Assembly (NCBI RefSeq): GCF_021404405.1
Contig: NZ_JABFTV010000002.1
Location: forward strand, 537,256 to 601,255
Source of the DNA: Billgrantia aerodenitrificans
GTDB taxonomy: Bacteria; Pseudomonadota; Gammaproteobacteria; Pseudomonadales; Halomonadaceae
Direction: 5' to 3'
Length of the DNA: 64,000 nt
Positions 9,657 through 19,267 of the stretch are shown piece by piece (position 1 is the stretch's first letter; each line of letters begins with the position of its first letter). A program made the position numbers and the translations under genes. The notes beneath the pieces are model-generated. The model was given only the letters and a program-made list of their open reading frames with translations, was not told the origin of the DNA and ran no database searches.

Positions 9657-10741
9657 CGCAAGTCGGGCAGCGAAGGGTACTGATCATGGCGGGCGGCACC
9701 GGTGGCCATGTCATTCCGGCGCTATCGCTGGCTCGCGGGCTGCAGGCCCAGGGGCTGGAGGTGCACTGGCTGGGCAGCCCGCGAGGAATCGAGAACCGGC
9801 TGGTGCCGGCGGCCGAACTGCCGCTGCATCGCATTGCGGTGGCCGGCCTGCGCGGCAACGGCCTGGGCGGCTGGCTCAAGGCGCCTTTCAATCTGGTTCG
9901 CAGCGTATGGCAGGCGGTACGCATCATTCGCCGGCTCGAGCCGGCGCTGGTGGTGGGCCTTGGCGGTTTCGCCAGCGGGCCCGGTGGGCTGGCGGCCTGG
10001 CTGCTGCGCCGACCGCTGGTGATCCACGAACAGAACGCCGTGGCCGGGTTGACCAACCGCGCTCTGGCGCGGCTGGCCCGCCGCGTCTATGCCGCCTTTC
10101 CCCAGGCCTTCGGCTCGCGGGGAGAGGTGGTCGGCAATCCGGTACGCGAGGAGATTGCCGCTCTGGGCGAGTCGCCCCGCGAGGCGCAGACCATGCGCGG
10201 CCGGCGCCTGCGACTGTTGATCGTCGGCGGCTCGCTGGGGGCACTGCCCCTCAACCAACGCCTGCCCGAGGCGCTTGCCACACTGCCTGAAGCGAGCCGT
10301 CCCGAAGTACGGCACCAGGCCGGCCGCGACAAGGATACGGCGACCCGTGACGTCTATCTGGCGCAGGGCGTCGAGGCGGAGGTGAGCGCTTTCATCGACG
10401 ACATGGCGGCGGCCTACGACTGGGCCGATCTGGTCGTCTGTCGGGCCGGGGCGCTGACCGTATCCGAAGTGGCTGCCGCGGCCAAGCCGGCCCTGTTCGT
10501 ACCGCTGCCCCACGCGGTAGACGATCACCAGACGGCCAATGCCCGCGCCCTGGTGGCGGCGGGTGCGGCGCAGTTGATGCCGCAGCATGAGATGACGACG
10601 GCGGCGCTGGCCAAGAGCCTAACGACGCTGCTCGACCCCGACACTCTCGCCACCATGGCCCGGCAAGCGCGCCGCTGCGCGCACCTCGATGCCGTCGAGC
10701 GCCTGGTGGCCGGTTGCATGGAGACAGCGCTTGAGCGATAG
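9653..10741 (+). CDS. murG: UDP-GlcNAc:lipid I N-acetylglucosaminyltransferase MurG
   Basis: GT28-family enzyme on the cytoplasmic face of the inner membrane; converts lipid I to lipid II. The 362-residue product begins (GTG start, overlapping the ftsW stop as GTGA) with the glycine-rich loop [13 protein letters not shown]. It also has a second loop ([19 protein letters not shown]) and the donor-binding segment [18 protein letters not shown] with [15 protein letters not shown]. Length is typical. It closes the lipid II pathway encoded by this cluster. Confidence 0.96.
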   Translation: MTQVGQRRVLIMAGGTGGHVIPALSLARGLQAQGLEVHWLGSPRGIENRLVPAAELPLHRIAVAGLRGNGLGGWLKAPFNLVRSVWQAVRIIRRLEPALVVGLGGFASGPGGLAAWLLRRPLVIHEQNAVAGLTNRALARLARRVYAAFPQAFGSRGEVVGNPVREEIAALGESPREAQTMRGRRLRLLIVGGSLGALPLNQRLPEALATLPEASRPEVRHQAGRDKDTATRDVYLAQGVEAEVSAFIDDMAAAYDWADLVVCRAGALTVSEVAAAAKPALFVPLPHAVDDHQTANARALVAAGAAQLMPQHEMTTAALAKSLTTLLDPDTLATMARQARRCAHLDAVERLVAGCMETALER

Positions 10742-12212
10742 CACTTTGAGGCCGGTTCCCGGTCAGGCAACGCTGCCCCGCCACGGGCGGGGCCTGGGCA
10801 TGCGCCGTATTCGGCACATCCATTTCGTGGGAATCGGCGGCGCCGGCATGTGCGGCATCGCCGAAGTGCTCGCCAACCAGGGCTATCAGGTCAGCGGCAG
10901 CGACCTGAAGGCCTCGACGGTGGTGGCCCGGCTGCGTGAGCGCGGCATTCGCGTGGCCATCGGCCATGCCGAGGGCAACGTGGCGGGCGCCGACGTGGTC
11001 GTCGTCTCCACCGCCGTGGACGCATCGAATCCCGAGATTCGCTGGGCCCAGGAGCACCGCGTGCCGGTGGTGCGCCGGGCCGAGATGCTCGCCGAGCTGA
11101 TGCGCTTCCGCCACGGTATCGCCGTGGCCGGTACCCACGGCAAGACCACGACCACCAGCCTGACCGCCACGCTGCTCGCCGAAGGCGGCCTCGATCCGAC
11201 CTTCGTCATCGGTGGCAAGCTGACCAGCGCCGGTACCAACGCGCGCTTGGGCGAAGGCGATTACCTGGTGGCCGAGGCCGACGAATCCGATGCCTCGTTC
11301 CTGCACCTGCAGCCGATGGTCTCCATCGTCACCAATATCGACGCCGACCACATGAGCACCTACGGCGGCGACTTCGAGCGGCTCAAGGGCACCTTCATCG
11401 AGTTTCTGCACAACCTGCCGTTCTACGGGCTGGCCATCCTGTGCATCGACGACGAGCACGTGCGTAGCCTGCTCGACCGCGTTCATCGCCAGTTCGTCAC
11501 CTATGGCTTCAGCGAGGACGCCGACTACCGTATTACCGATTTCGTGCAGCAGGGCGGCGAGATCCGCTTCACCGCGCTACGCCCCGATGGGCTGGCGCCC
11601 CTCGAGGTGCGCCTGGGCATGCCGGGGCGGCACAATGCATTGAACGCGCTGGCGGCTATCGCCGTGGCCACCGATGCCGGCGTCGACGATGCTGCCATCC
11701 TGCGCGGCCTGGCCGGTTTTGCCGGCGTGGGCAGGCGCTTCCAGGTGCACGGTCACTTTCCGCCCCCGTCCGGCACTGGCGAGGTCATGCTGGTGGACGA
11801 CTACGGCCACCATCCCCGTGAAGTGGAGATGGTGATCAAGGCGGTGCGGGCCGGCTGGCCCCAGCGTCGGCTGGTGATGGTCTATCAGCCTCATCGTTAC
11901 ACCCGTACCCGCGACCTCTATGAGGATTTCGTCAGGGTGCTGGCGGGGGTCGACGTGCTGCTGCTGCTAGATGTCTACAGCGCCGGCGAGGCGCCCATTC
12001 CCGGCGCCGATGGCAAGACGCTGGCAGGCTCCATTCGCCAGCGCGGTCCGCTCGATCCGATCTTCGTGCAGCATAAGTCCGAGCTGCCGGACCTGCTGGC
12101 CAGGGTGCTGAGAGATGACGACATTCTGATCACTCAGGGAGCGGGTGACGTGGGCGGCATCGCCCTTGGGTTGGCCGAGAGCCGACTGAATCTCGACGAG
12201 GTGACGCTATGA
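10731..12212 (+). CDS. murC: UDP-MurNAc-L-alanine ligase MurC
   Basis: First amino-acid-adding enzyme of peptidoglycan precursor synthesis (ATP + UDP-MurNAc + L-Ala). N-terminal UDP-binding loop [17 protein letters not shown], Mur P-loop [12 protein letters not shown] and C-terminal block [13 protein letters not shown] are all present. The start is not certain: TTG at 10731 overlaps the murG stop by 11 bases and gives 493 residues, while ATG at 10800 gives 470 residues and still contains every motif. I prefer TTG because coupling is the rule in this operon and related proteins carry a short extension before RRIRHIHF. The 3' end overlaps ddl in ATGA. Confidence 0.93.
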   Translation: MSDSTLRPVPGQATLPRHGRGLGMRRIRHIHFVGIGGAGMCGIAEVLANQGYQVSGSDLKASTVVARLRERGIRVAIGHAEGNVAGADVVVVSTAVDASNPEIRWAQEHRVPVVRRAEMLAELMRFRHGIAVAGTHGKTTTTSLTATLLAEGGLDPTFVIGGKLTSAGTNARLGEGDYLVAEADESDASFLHLQPMVSIVTNIDADHMSTYGGDFERLKGTFIEFLHNLPFYGLAILCIDDEHVRSLLDRVHRQFVTYGFSEDADYRITDFVQQGGEIRFTALRPDGLAPLEVRLGMPGRHNALNALAAIAVATDAGVDDAAILRGLAGFAGVGRRFQVHGHFPPPSGTGEVMLVDDYGHHPREVEMVIKAVRAGWPQRRLVMVYQPHRYTRTRDLYEDFVRVLAGVDVLLLLDVYSAGEAPIPGADGKTLAGSIRQRGPLDPIFVQHKSELPDLLARVLRDDDILITQGAGDVGGIALGLAESRLNLDEVTL

Positions 12213-13138
12213 TGCAGACGCAAGGGCTCGGCCGGGTAGTAGTGCTGTTCGGCGGGAATTCCGCTGAACGCGAGGTATCGCTGAGGAGCGGAACGGCGGT
12301 GTTGGCGGCGCTCGAGCGCAGCGGTGTCGACGTCATCGGCTACGACCCCGCCGATGGCGGCCTGGTCGGCCTCGAAGCACTGGCCCCCGACCGCGTGTTC
12401 ATCGCCCTGCATGGGCGTGGCGGCGAGGACGGAACGCTGCAGGGCGCGCTCGAGCTGCTGGGCATCCCTTACACCGGCAGCGGCGTGCTGGCTTCGGCGC
12501 TGGGCATGGACAAGCAGCGCACCAAGCTCGTGTGGCAGGCCCTGGGGCTGCCCACGCCGGAGTCGTTGATGTTGGCGGCCGACAGCAACTGGGACGAGAT
12601 CGTCGCCACCCTGGGGCTGCCGCTGATCGTCAAGCCGGTGCACGAGGGTTCGACCCTCGGCATCACCATCGTCGACAGCCGGGAGACTCTCGAGGCGGCT
12701 TACCTTGAAGCGGCTCGCTACGACGCCCGGGTCATGGCCGAGCGCTTTATCAGCGGTGAAGAATATACGGTATCGCTCCTGGGCGACCGCGTGTTGCCGG
12801 CCATTCGCGTCGAGGTGCCGAGCGGCTTCTACGACTACGAAGCCAAGTACAACTCGAATGACACCCGCTACCACCTTCCCTGCGGTCTCGATGCCGAGCA
12901 GGAGGCGGTGCTGGGAGTGCTGTGCCGTCAGGCCTTCGAGGCGGTTGGCGGCGAGGGCTGGGGACGCGTCGACGTGATGCGCGACGCCCAAGGGCGATTC
13001 TGGCTCATCGAGGTCAACACCTCGCCGGGCATGACCGACCACAGTCTGGTGCCCCAGGCGGCCGCCCATGCCGGAATGGGCTTCGATGAACTGGTGCTGC
13101 GTATTCTGCGTACCACGCTGGAGCCGCGTCAGGCATGA
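12209..13138 (+). CDS. ddl: D-alanine-D-alanine ligase
   Basis: ATP-grasp ligase that makes the D-Ala-D-Ala dipeptide used by MurF. The 309-residue product has the N-terminal [18 protein letters not shown], the [25 protein letters not shown] substrate segment, the ATP-grasp [14 protein letters not shown] and the magnesium-binding [17 protein letters not shown]. In the dcw context it corresponds to DdlB. The start overlaps murC and the stop overlaps ftsQ (both ATGA). The substrate-binding Tyr in the PYTGSG region fits D-Ala rather than D-lactate specificity. Confidence 0.95.
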   Translation: MMQTQGLGRVVVLFGGNSAEREVSLRSGTAVLAALERSGVDVIGYDPADGGLVGLEALAPDRVFIALHGRGGEDGTLQGALELLGIPYTGSGVLASALGMDKQRTKLVWQALGLPTPESLMLAADSNWDEIVATLGLPLIVKPVHEGSTLGITIVDSRETLEAAYLEAARYDARVMAERFISGEEYTVSLLGDRVLPAIRVEVPSGFYDYEAKYNSNDTRYHLPCGLDAEQEAVLGVLCRQAFEAVGGEGWGRVDVMRDAQGRFWLIEVNTSPGMTDHSLVPQAAAHAGMGFDELVLRILRTTLEPRQA

Positions 13139-13857
13139 GCAGTCGTGGCTCGACGCTGGGGGTATTGCTGCTGCTGATCCTGCTGGGAGCAGGCGGTCGC
13201 GCCCTGTGGACCTGGCTCGATCGCCCCATCGAGCGGGTGGCGATCCGCGGCGAATTGCAGCACGTCAGCGCCGATTATCTGCGCTCGCAGCTGGCGCCGC
13301 TGCTGCAGGGCCAGACCTGGCTCTCGGCCGACTTGCCGGCATTGCGCCGCGCGGCGCGCAATATTGATTGGCTGGCTGAAGTTCGGCTGTCGCGTGAGTG
13401 GCCTTATACGCTGGCGTTCGAGCTGGTCGAGCAGGTGCCGGTGGCGCGCTGGAACGATGATTATCTGCTCAATCCCGATGGCGAACCCTTCGCCTTCGAG
13501 CCGATAGAGCCGCCTGAAGGCTTGCCCGATCTTGCCGGTCCGGTGGGCAGCGGTGCCGAGGTGCTGGCCTATCACAATCGCTTGAGTTCGCGCTTTGACC
13601 GCATGGGAATCACCATCTCGCAACTGCGGCTGGAGCCGCGCGGCGCCTGGCGGCTGCAGCTCGACGACGGGGTCTGGGTCATGCTGGGACGTAGCGATCG
13701 AGACGCACGTCTGGCCAGGTTGGCTGCAGCATGGGAGCGGCAGTTGGGACCTCATGCAGCGCATATTCGTTATATCGATTTGCGTTATCCCAATGGAGTT
13801 GCCGTGGCCTGGCATGGCGAAACCGACCTGCAGGACGACGACGACGGGGCCGGCTGA
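13135..13857 (+). CDS. ftsQ: cell division protein FtsQ
   Basis: Bitopic divisome protein that forms the FtsQBL complex. The 240-residue product has a short cytoplasmic tail, one membrane segment (about residues 6-24), then a POTRA-like domain ([19 protein letters not shown]) and the FtsQ/DivIB beta domain with the conserved [18 protein letters not shown] region and a C-terminal [15 protein letters not shown]. It starts inside the end of ddl. The next gene, ftsA, is 194 bases away, where a new promoter is likely. Confidence 0.93.
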   Translation: MSSRGSTLGVLLLLILLGAGGRALWTWLDRPIERVAIRGELQHVSADYLRSQLAPLLQGQTWLSADLPALRRAARNIDWLAEVRLSREWPYTLAFELVEQVPVARWNDDYLLNPDGEPFAFEPIEPPEGLPDLAGPVGSGAEVLAYHNRLSSRFDRMGITISQLRLEPRGAWRLQLDDGVWVMLGRSDRDARLARLAAAWERQLGPHAAHIRYIDLRYPNGVAVAWHGETDLQDDDDGAG

Positions 13858-13953
13858 GACCTTTATTCACCTTTCGGGCTCGTCTTGCAGCGTTGCGGTG
13901 TTTTCTTTGTCGTCAATAACCCGTATCGTGAAGCATGTTTTTTGCAATGGACT

Positions 13954-13982
13954 GGTGGTTTAACGCCAGTTGTTTCTATAAT
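13954..13982 (+). promoter_or_regulatory. candidate sigma70 promoter for ftsA-ftsZ
   Basis: In the 194-base gap between ftsQ and ftsA a perfect -10 hexamer TATAAT occurs at 13977-13982. The -35 region about 17 bases upstream (13954-13959) is a poor match, so the promoter rests mainly on the -10 and on the AT-rich flank. Transcription from it would uncouple ftsAZ levels from the upstream cluster, as is known for ftsAZ in other gammaproteobacteria. Confidence 0.45.
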
Positions 13983-14051
13983 GGGCGCAATGACCATTTA
14001 TCAGAATAATGGGATACCCAGCGAGTCAAGTTTCAGGAGACACTCCGGCAC

Positions 14052-15335
14052 ATGGCAGTCACTTCCAATTCATCCAACATGGTAGTCGGGCTGGATATCG
14101 GAACATCCAAGGTAGTGGCCATCGTCGGACAGCCTACCGATGACGGCGGCATCGAGATCGCTGGCATCGGGTCGCACCCTTCGCGCGGCATGAAAAAAGG
14201 TGTGGTGATCAACATCGAGTCGACGGTTCAGTCGATCCAGCGCGCCGTGGAAGAGGCCGAGTTGATGGCCGGGTGCGACATCCATTCGGTGTATGTGGGG
14301 GTGGCGGGCAGTCATATCAGCTCGATGAATTCCGATGGTGTGGTGGCGATTAAAGAGCGCGAAGTGATGCCCGCCGATATCGAGCGCGTCATCGATTCAG
14401 CGCGAGCACGGGCCATCTCCGAGGGACAGCGTGTGCTGCACGTGCTGCCGCAGGAGTTCTCCATCGACACCCAGGGTGGCATTCGTGAGCCGCTGGGCAT
14501 GTCCGGTGTACGCCTCGAAGCGCGCGTTCATCTCGTCACGGCGGCGCTCAATGCGGTGCAGAACATCGATAAATGCGTGCGGCGCTGCGGCCTCGAAGTC
14601 GATGCCATCATCCTCGAGCAGCTTGCTTCGAGCATGGCGGTACTGACCGAGGACGAGCGTGAGCTCGGCGTTTGCATGGTCGATATCGGCGGTGGTACCA
14701 CCGATATTGCCGTTTTCACCGAAGGCGCCATTCGCCACACGGCGGTGATCCCCATTGCCGGCGACCAGGTGACCAACGACATTGCCATGGCACTGCGTAC
14801 GCCGACCCAATATGCCGAAGAGATCAAGGTCAAGTACGCCTGCGCACTCACCCAACTGGCTGCCAGCGACGAAATGATCAAGGTGCCGAGCGTGGGCGAT
14901 CGTCCTTCCCGCGATCTGTCGCGCCAGGCCCTGGCCGAAGTCGTGGAGCCTCGCTACGAAGAGCTGTTCACGCTGATTCGCGATGAACTGCGGCGCAGCG
15001 GCTACGAAGACCTGGTGGCGGCTGGCGTGGTACTCACCGGTGGCACGTCGCGCATGGAGGGGGTCGTCGAGCTGGCCGAGGAGATATTCCACATGCCGGT
15101 TCGCATCGCCTGCCCGCACAATGTGCGCGGTCTCGCTGATGTCGTGCGCAATCCGATTTATTCCACCGGTGTTGGTTTGCTACATTACGCCCTTCAGGAG
15201 GCCAGGCACGGGCATGGCCGCGAGGGCAGGGTGGTGGCTGCGCCACCCAGGCGTGATGACGTCTCTCAGCGTGGAGGATGGGAAGGGATTCCGGCGCTGG
15301 CAAAACTCAAGGGCTGGTTGAAAGGAAATTTCTGA
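14052..15335 (+). CDS. ftsA: cell division protein FtsA
   Basis: Actin-like ATPase that tethers FtsZ to the inner membrane and recruits later divisome proteins. The 427-residue product has the actin-fold phosphate loops VVGLDIGTSKVVAIVG and VCMVDIGGGTTDIAVF, the adenosine motif GVVLTGGTSRMEGVVELAEEIF, and a C-terminal amphipathic tail (IPALAKLKGWLKGNF) that fits the membrane-targeting sequence. The ATG at 14052 follows CAGGAGAC. ftsZ starts 34 bases after its stop. Confidence 0.96.
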   Translation: MAVTSNSSNMVVGLDIGTSKVVAIVGQPTDDGGIEIAGIGSHPSRGMKKGVVINIESTVQSIQRAVEEAELMAGCDIHSVYVGVAGSHISSMNSDGVVAIKEREVMPADIERVIDSARARAISEGQRVLHVLPQEFSIDTQGGIREPLGMSGVRLEARVHLVTAALNAVQNIDKCVRRCGLEVDAIILEQLASSMAVLTEDERELGVCMVDIGGGTTDIAVFTEGAIRHTAVIPIAGDQVTNDIAMALRTPTQYAEEIKVKYACALTQLAASDEMIKVPSVGDRPSRDLSRQALAEVVEPRYEELFTLIRDELRRSGYEDLVAAGVVLTGGTSRMEGVVELAEEIFHMPVRIACPHNVRGLADVVRNPIYSTGVGLLHYALQEARHGHGREGRVVAAPPRRDDVSQRGGWEGIPALAKLKGWLKGNF

Positions 15336-15368
15336 CAGGGCCGCGGCGCGGTCCAGGAGACGGGGCTT

Positions 15369-16538
15369 ATGTTCGAACTGGTAGATAGCGCACCCTCGAG
15401 CAGTGCGGTCATCAAGGTCGTGGGCGTTGGCGGTGGCGGCGGTAACGCCGTCAATCACATGGTCGAGAGCAACATCGAAGGCGTCGAGTTCATCTGCGCC
15501 AATACTGACGCTCAGGCGCTCAAGCGGGTGGCCGCCAAGACCGTGCTCCAGCTCGGCAACGAGATCACCAAGGGGCTGGGTGCCGGTGCCAATCCGGACG
15601 TCGGCCGTCAAGCAGCGATGGAGGATCGCGAGCGTATCGCCGAACTCATCAGCGGCGCCGATATGGTCTTCATCACCGCCGGCATGGGTGGTGGTACCGG
15701 TACTGGCGGCGCGCCTGTGGTGGCTCAGGTGGCCAAGGAACTGGGTATCCTCACCGTGGCCGTGGTCACCCGCCCGTTCCCCTTCGAGGGGCCGAAGCGC
15801 ATGCGCGTGGCCGAAGAGGGCATGAAGGAGCTGTCGGAGCACGTCGACTCGCTGATCACCATTCCCAACGAGAAGCTGCTCTCCGTGCTGGGCAAGAACG
15901 CCAGCCTGCTGACCGCTTTCAGCGCTGCCAACGACGTGCTGCTGGGTGCCGTTCAGGGCATTGCCGAGCTGATCACCAGCCCCGGCATCATCAACGTCGA
16001 CTTCGCAGACGTGCGTACCGTGATGTCGGAAATGGGCATGGCGATGATGGGTACCGGTGGCGCCACCGGCGAGAACCGTGCCCGTGAGGCGGCCGAGAAG
16101 GCCATCCGCAGCCCGCTTCTGGAGGACATCGATCTCCACGGTGCACGCGGTATCCTGGTCAACATCACCGCCGGCCCCGATCTGTCGATCGGTGAGTTCA
16201 ACGATGTCGGTGCCACGGTGCAGGAGTTCGCTTCTCAGGACGCCACCATCGTCGTGGGCACTTCCATCGACATGGACATGACCGACGAGCTGCGGGTCAC
16301 CGTGGTGGCTGCCGGGCTGGAAGGCCGTCAGGTCAAGGCGGCAGCGGCACAGGCTGCCAAGCGCAACGAAGGCAGCGAGTATCGTCAGCGTGCGCAGCCG
16401 GCCATGCGTCAGCAGAGCGCCGTGGCCAAGGCCGAGCCCCAGGAGGCCGCCAAGCCGCAGCCGGAGCGGAGGCGCTCCCCTCAGGAGCTGGACGATTACC
16501 TGGACATTCCGGCCTTCCTGCGTCGACAGGCCGATTGA
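15369..16538 (+). CDS. ftsZ: cell division GTPase FtsZ
   Basis: Tubulin homologue that forms the cytokinetic ring. The 389-residue product has the nucleotide-binding start [14 protein letters not shown], the tubulin signature GGGTGTG at residues 107-113, and the T7 loop [12 protein letters not shown] basic, Gln/Ala-rich linker leads to the conserved C-terminal peptide [14 protein letters not shown] that binds FtsA and ZipA. The start ATG follows GGAGACGGGG. Length and motifs are normal. Confidence 0.98.
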   Translation: MFELVDSAPSSSAVIKVVGVGGGGGNAVNHMVESNIEGVEFICANTDAQALKRVAAKTVLQLGNEITKGLGAGANPDVGRQAAMEDRERIAELISGADMVFITAGMGGGTGTGGAPVVAQVAKELGILTVAVVTRPFPFEGPKRMRVAEEGMKELSEHVDSLITIPNEKLLSVLGKNASLLTAFSAANDVLLGAVQGIAELITSPGIINVDFADVRTVMSEMGMAMMGTGGATGENRAREAAEKAIRSPLLEDIDLHGARGILVNITAGPDLSIGEFNDVGATVQEFASQDATIVVGTSIDMDMTDELRVTVVAAGLEGRQVKAAAAQAAKRNEGSEYRQRAQPAMRQQSAVAKAEPQEAAKPQPERRRSPQELDDYLDIPAFLRRQAD

Positions 16539-16580
16539 GAAAAGCTATTGCAGGCTTAGGCAGGGCCAGGAGATGTTTTT

Positions 16581-16609
16581 TTGTTGAAACAATCGTTCGG
16601 TGTTATAGT
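16581..16609 (+). promoter_or_regulatory. candidate sigma70 promoter for lpxC
   Basis: Between ftsZ and lpxC there is TTGTTG (16581-16586), a 17-base spacer and TATAGT (16604-16609), giving a plausible sigma70 promoter about 40 bases before the lpxC ATG. No terminator separates ftsZ from lpxC, so readthrough from ftsZ is also possible. Confidence 0.5.
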
Positions 16610-16650
16610 GAACGGTGTTTGATAACCTAACAACGGCCTGGCTACTGCCC

Positions 16651-17562
16651 ATGATCAGACAACGCACCCTGCAGAACACTATCCGCGCCACCGGCGTCGG
16701 CCTCCATTCAGGCAAGAAGGTCTACCTGACCTTGCGCCCTGCACCGGTAAACACGGGTATCGTGTTCGTGCGTACGGACCTGGATCCCGAAGTCCAGGTG
16801 CCGGCCAGCGCCACTCTGGTTACCGACACCACCCTGTGCACTGCGCTCTCGCGCGACGAGGTCAAGGTCGCTACCGTGGAGCATCTCATGTCGGCGCTTG
16901 CCGGCCTGGGCATCGACAACGCCTATGTCGATATCAGCGCTCCTGAAGTGCCGATCATGGACGGCAGTGCCGGTCCCTTCGTGTTCCTGATCCAGTCGGC
17001 CGGTATCGCCGAGCAGGAAGCGCCGAAGAAATTCATCCGCATCAAGCGGGAGGTGGTGGTCCAGGAGAACGGCAAGGAAGCGCGCTTCCTGCCGCACCAG
17101 GGCTTCAAGGTCTCCTTCGCCATCGAGTTCGATCACCCGGTCTTCGAGGACCAGAAGCAGACCGCGGTGGTGGACTTCTCCACGACCTCCTTCGTCAAGG
17201 AAGTCTCCCGGGCCAGGACCTTCGGCTTCATGCGCGATCTCGAATATCTGCGCTCGAACAATCTCGCCCTGGGCGGCAGCCTCGACAACGCCATCGTGGT
17301 CGACGACTACCGCATCGTGAACGAGGGTGGGCTGCGCTATGAGGACGAGTTCGTCAAGCACAAGGTGCTCGACGCCATCGGCGATCTCTACCTGCTGGGC
17401 TATAGCCTGATCGGCGAGTTCCGTGGCGTGAAGTCGGGCCACGCGCTGAACAACCAGCTGTGTCGCGCCCTGCTGGCCCAGCCCGATGCCTACGAGATCG
17501 TCACCTTCGAGAAGGAGCGCGAGCTGGCGCCCATCTCCTATGCGCAGCCGGCCATGGCCTGA
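16651..17562 (+). CDS. lpxC: UDP-3-O-acyl-N-acetylglucosamine deacetylase LpxC
   Basis: Zinc deacetylase catalysing the committed step of lipid A synthesis; its presence confirms a Gram-negative outer membrane. The 303-residue product has the N-terminal [21 protein letters not shown], the zinc ligand region [18 protein letters not shown], the [12 protein letters not shown] loop and the C-terminal [15 protein letters not shown] with the second histidine and aspartate ligands. The start chosen is the ATG at 16651; the frame continues upstream without a better start. Its usual position just after ftsZ is kept. Confidence 0.97.
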   Translation: MIRQRTLQNTIRATGVGLHSGKKVYLTLRPAPVNTGIVFVRTDLDPEVQVPASATLVTDTTLCTALSRDEVKVATVEHLMSALAGLGIDNAYVDISAPEVPIMDGSAGPFVFLIQSAGIAEQEAPKKFIRIKREVVVQENGKEARFLPHQGFKVSFAIEFDHPVFEDQKQTAVVDFSTTSFVKEVSRARTFGFMRDLEYLRSNNLALGGSLDNAIVVDDYRIVNEGGLRYEDEFVKHKVLDAIGDLYLLGYSLIGEFRGVKSGHALNNQLCRALLAQPDAYEIVTFEKERELAPISYAQPAMA

Positions 17563-17591
17563 TTCTCAATCTGCCGCGACCGCTCATGGCA

Positions 17592-17621
17592 ACGGCGCCG
17601 CCTTCGGGCGGCGCCGTCGTT
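17592..17621 (+). terminator. terminator at the end of the dcw-lpxC cluster
   Basis: A perfect 11-bp stem (17592-17602 with 17607-17617) closes on a TTCG tetraloop and is followed by CGTTTT. It sits 30 bases after lpxC and 50 bases before the convergent end of bioA, so it probably separates the two opposing transcription units. Confidence 0.8.
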
Positions 17622-17672
17622 TTCGGGGCAGCGTCTCTCAGCTCAGGAACGCCTTTCAGCCCGGAGACGCCG

Positions 17673-18941
17673 TCACTTCAGAAACCAGCCCTTCATCGTG
17701 CCCGTGATCTGACGCATGTCCACCTCGGGCGTGACATAGGCGGGCATGGTGTAGAGCCAGCGTCCGAACGGGCGCAGCCAGACCCCTTGGCGGCGGGCGA
17801 ATGCCGCAACGCCCTGCAGTCGGCTGCCATCCTTCACCTCGATGACGGCGGTGGCGCCGAGCACGCGCACGTCGTCGACGTCGGGATGCCGGCGCAGTGC
17901 TTCATCCTCCAGCAGCTCCTCGCGAAGCACGCGATTGAGGCCGGCGATCTTGTCCAGGTAGCGCTCTTCCTCGAACACGGCGAGGCTCTCCAGGGCGACG
18001 CGGCAGGCCAGCGGGTTGCCCATGAAGGTGGGGCCGTGCATGAAGGCGTGCAGCGGCGACTCGCCGATGAAGGCGTCATGCACCCGGTCGGTGGCCAGGG
18101 TGGCCGCATGGCCCAGATAGCCGCCGGTCAGGCCCTTGGAGAGCACCATGATGTCCGGCGTCACCCCGGCATGGTCGGCGGCAAACAGCTTGCCGGTGCG
18201 GCCGAAGCCGGTGGCCACCTCGTCGAACACCAGCAGCACGTCGAACTCGTCGCACAGCTGCCGTGCGCCGGTCAGGTAGAGCGGCGAGGTCATGTTGAGG
18301 CCACCGGCGGCTTGCAGCAGCGGCTCCATCAGCAGCGCGGCGATCTCTCCGTGATGCCGCTCGAGTACGCTGCGCAGGGCGGCCAGGTCCCTCGCCACCT
18401 CGTCGGGTCCGGCGTCGTAAGGGGCTTGTGGCGCGGGTGCGAAGTGGTGGCGGGGCAGGTAGCCGGAAAACAGGCTGTGCATGCCCTCCTCGGGGTCACA
18501 CACCGCCATGCAGCCGCTGGTATCGCCGTGGTAGGCCTGCATCAACGACAGCATGCGGTGCTTTTCGGGTTTGCCACGCAGGTGGTGATACTGCACGGCC
18601 ATCTTCATCGCCACTTCCATGCCCACCGAGCCGCTGTCGGAGAAGAACACGTGCTCGAGTCCGGGCGGCGTGATCCTCACCAGCTCGCGGGCCAGCCTGT
18701 CGGCGGGTTCGTGGGTGAGCCCGCCCAGCATTACGTGGCACAAGATATCTGCCTGCTCCTTGATGGCGGCCACCAGGCGCGGATGCGAGTAGCCATGGAT
18801 CATGCACCACCAGGAGCAGGTGGCGTCGAGCAGCGTCTCGCCGCCTTCGAGGAAGAAGCGCGGCCCCTCGCCGCCGACGACCTTGGGTGCGGTAGCCTGG
18901 GTGAGCAGATGGGCATAGGGATGCCAGACGGGGGAAGCCAT
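17673..18941 (-). CDS. bioA: adenosylmethionine-8-amino-7-oxononanoate aminotransferase BioA
   Basis: PLP enzyme that converts KAPA to DAPA in biotin synthesis using SAM as amino donor. The 422-residue product has the class III aminotransferase pattern: the MIHGYSHPRLVAAI region, FFSDSGSVGMEVAMKMAVQYH, the DEVATGFGRTGKLFA aspartate motif and DIMVLSKGLTGGYL with the PLP-binding lysine. The start has a strong GGAGG five bases upstream. It is the only biotin gene left of the prophage: bioD-bioC-bioH-bioF-bioB lie on the same strand more than 34 kb away beyond the tRNA, so it needs a promoter of its own or one supplied by the prophage end. Confidence 0.95.
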   Translation of the reverse strand: MASPVWHPYAHLLTQATAPKVVGGEGPRFFLEGGETLLDATCSWWCMIHGYSHPRLVAAIKEQADILCHVMLGGLTHEPADRLARELVRITPPGLEHVFFSDSGSVGMEVAMKMAVQYHHLRGKPEKHRMLSLMQAYHGDTSGCMAVCDPEEGMHSLFSGYLPRHHFAPAPQAPYDAGPDEVARDLAALRSVLERHHGEIAALLMEPLLQAAGGLNMTSPLYLTGARQLCDEFDVLLVFDEVATGFGRTGKLFAADHAGVTPDIMVLSKGLTGGYLGHAATLATDRVHDAFIGESPLHAFMHGPTFMGNPLACRVALESLAVFEEERYLDKIAGLNRVLREELLEDEALRRHPDVDDVRVLGATAVIEVKDGSRLQGVAAFARRQGVWLRPFGRWLYTMPAYVTPEVDMRQITGTMKGWFLK

Positions 18942-19147
18942 CAGCGCCTCCGGGAAGGTTGGGCGGTAAGTTGAGCAATGAGCTGACGCCTGAGCATGGA
19001 GCGGGCGCAGCGAATCGGCAGCGTCATGCGCGCCGTAACGGCAGCCACGCAGGTTGCGGTGTACCTTGCAACGGCAAAAGCGGCAAGGACAAAAACGGCA
19101 AGGGTAAAAACGAGAAGTGTCACACGGCTTGAAGAGGGCGAGCCGAG
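18942..19147. other. host spacer between bioA and attL
   Basis: About 206 bases of host DNA that originally separated tRNA-Leu from bioA. They contain three imperfect direct repeats of CGGCAA followed by A-rich sequence (19072-19110); the last two are 15-base units differing at two positions. No convincing -35/-10 pair for bioA is seen on the minus strand. A short hydrophobic minus-strand frame here overlaps the start of bioA and is not believed. Confidence 0.5.
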
Positions 19148-19172
19148 ATGGTGCGGATGGGGAGACTTGAAC
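19148..19172. repeat. attL, 25-bp core repeat
   Basis: This 25-base sequence is identical to 53223-53247. The left copy is only the tRNA 3' fragment (T arm, acceptor and CCA complement); after base 19172 the two copies diverge. It marks the host-prophage junction on the bioA side, 95 bases from the integrase stop codon. Confidence 0.93.
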
Positions 19173-19246
19173 CCTCGTCTTTCCACACTATTTTGTTGTT
19201 CCCAAACAGTAACTTGCATTATGTATGGTTCCTGAAATGGCTGTAT

Positions 19247-19265
19247 GGGGACCGGGGTGGGGACT
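19247..19265 (+). repeat. candidate integrase arm-type sites, left arm
   Basis: GGGGACC (19247-19253) and GGGGACT (19259-19265) lie between attL and the integrase stop. Three exact GGGGACT copies occur in the same orientation just inside attR (53148, 53159, 53176). Short repeats flanking an att core on both sides are the usual arrangement of integrase arm-binding sites; the assignment is inferred from position. Confidence 0.5.
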
Positions 19266-19267
19266 GG

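Noticed and set aside
18942..19219. Minus-strand frame with a hydrophobic stretch between attL and bioA
   Set aside because: It crosses attL, overlaps the bioA start and lacks a good ribosome site; the hydrophobic part comes from the short A-rich repeats read in reverse.
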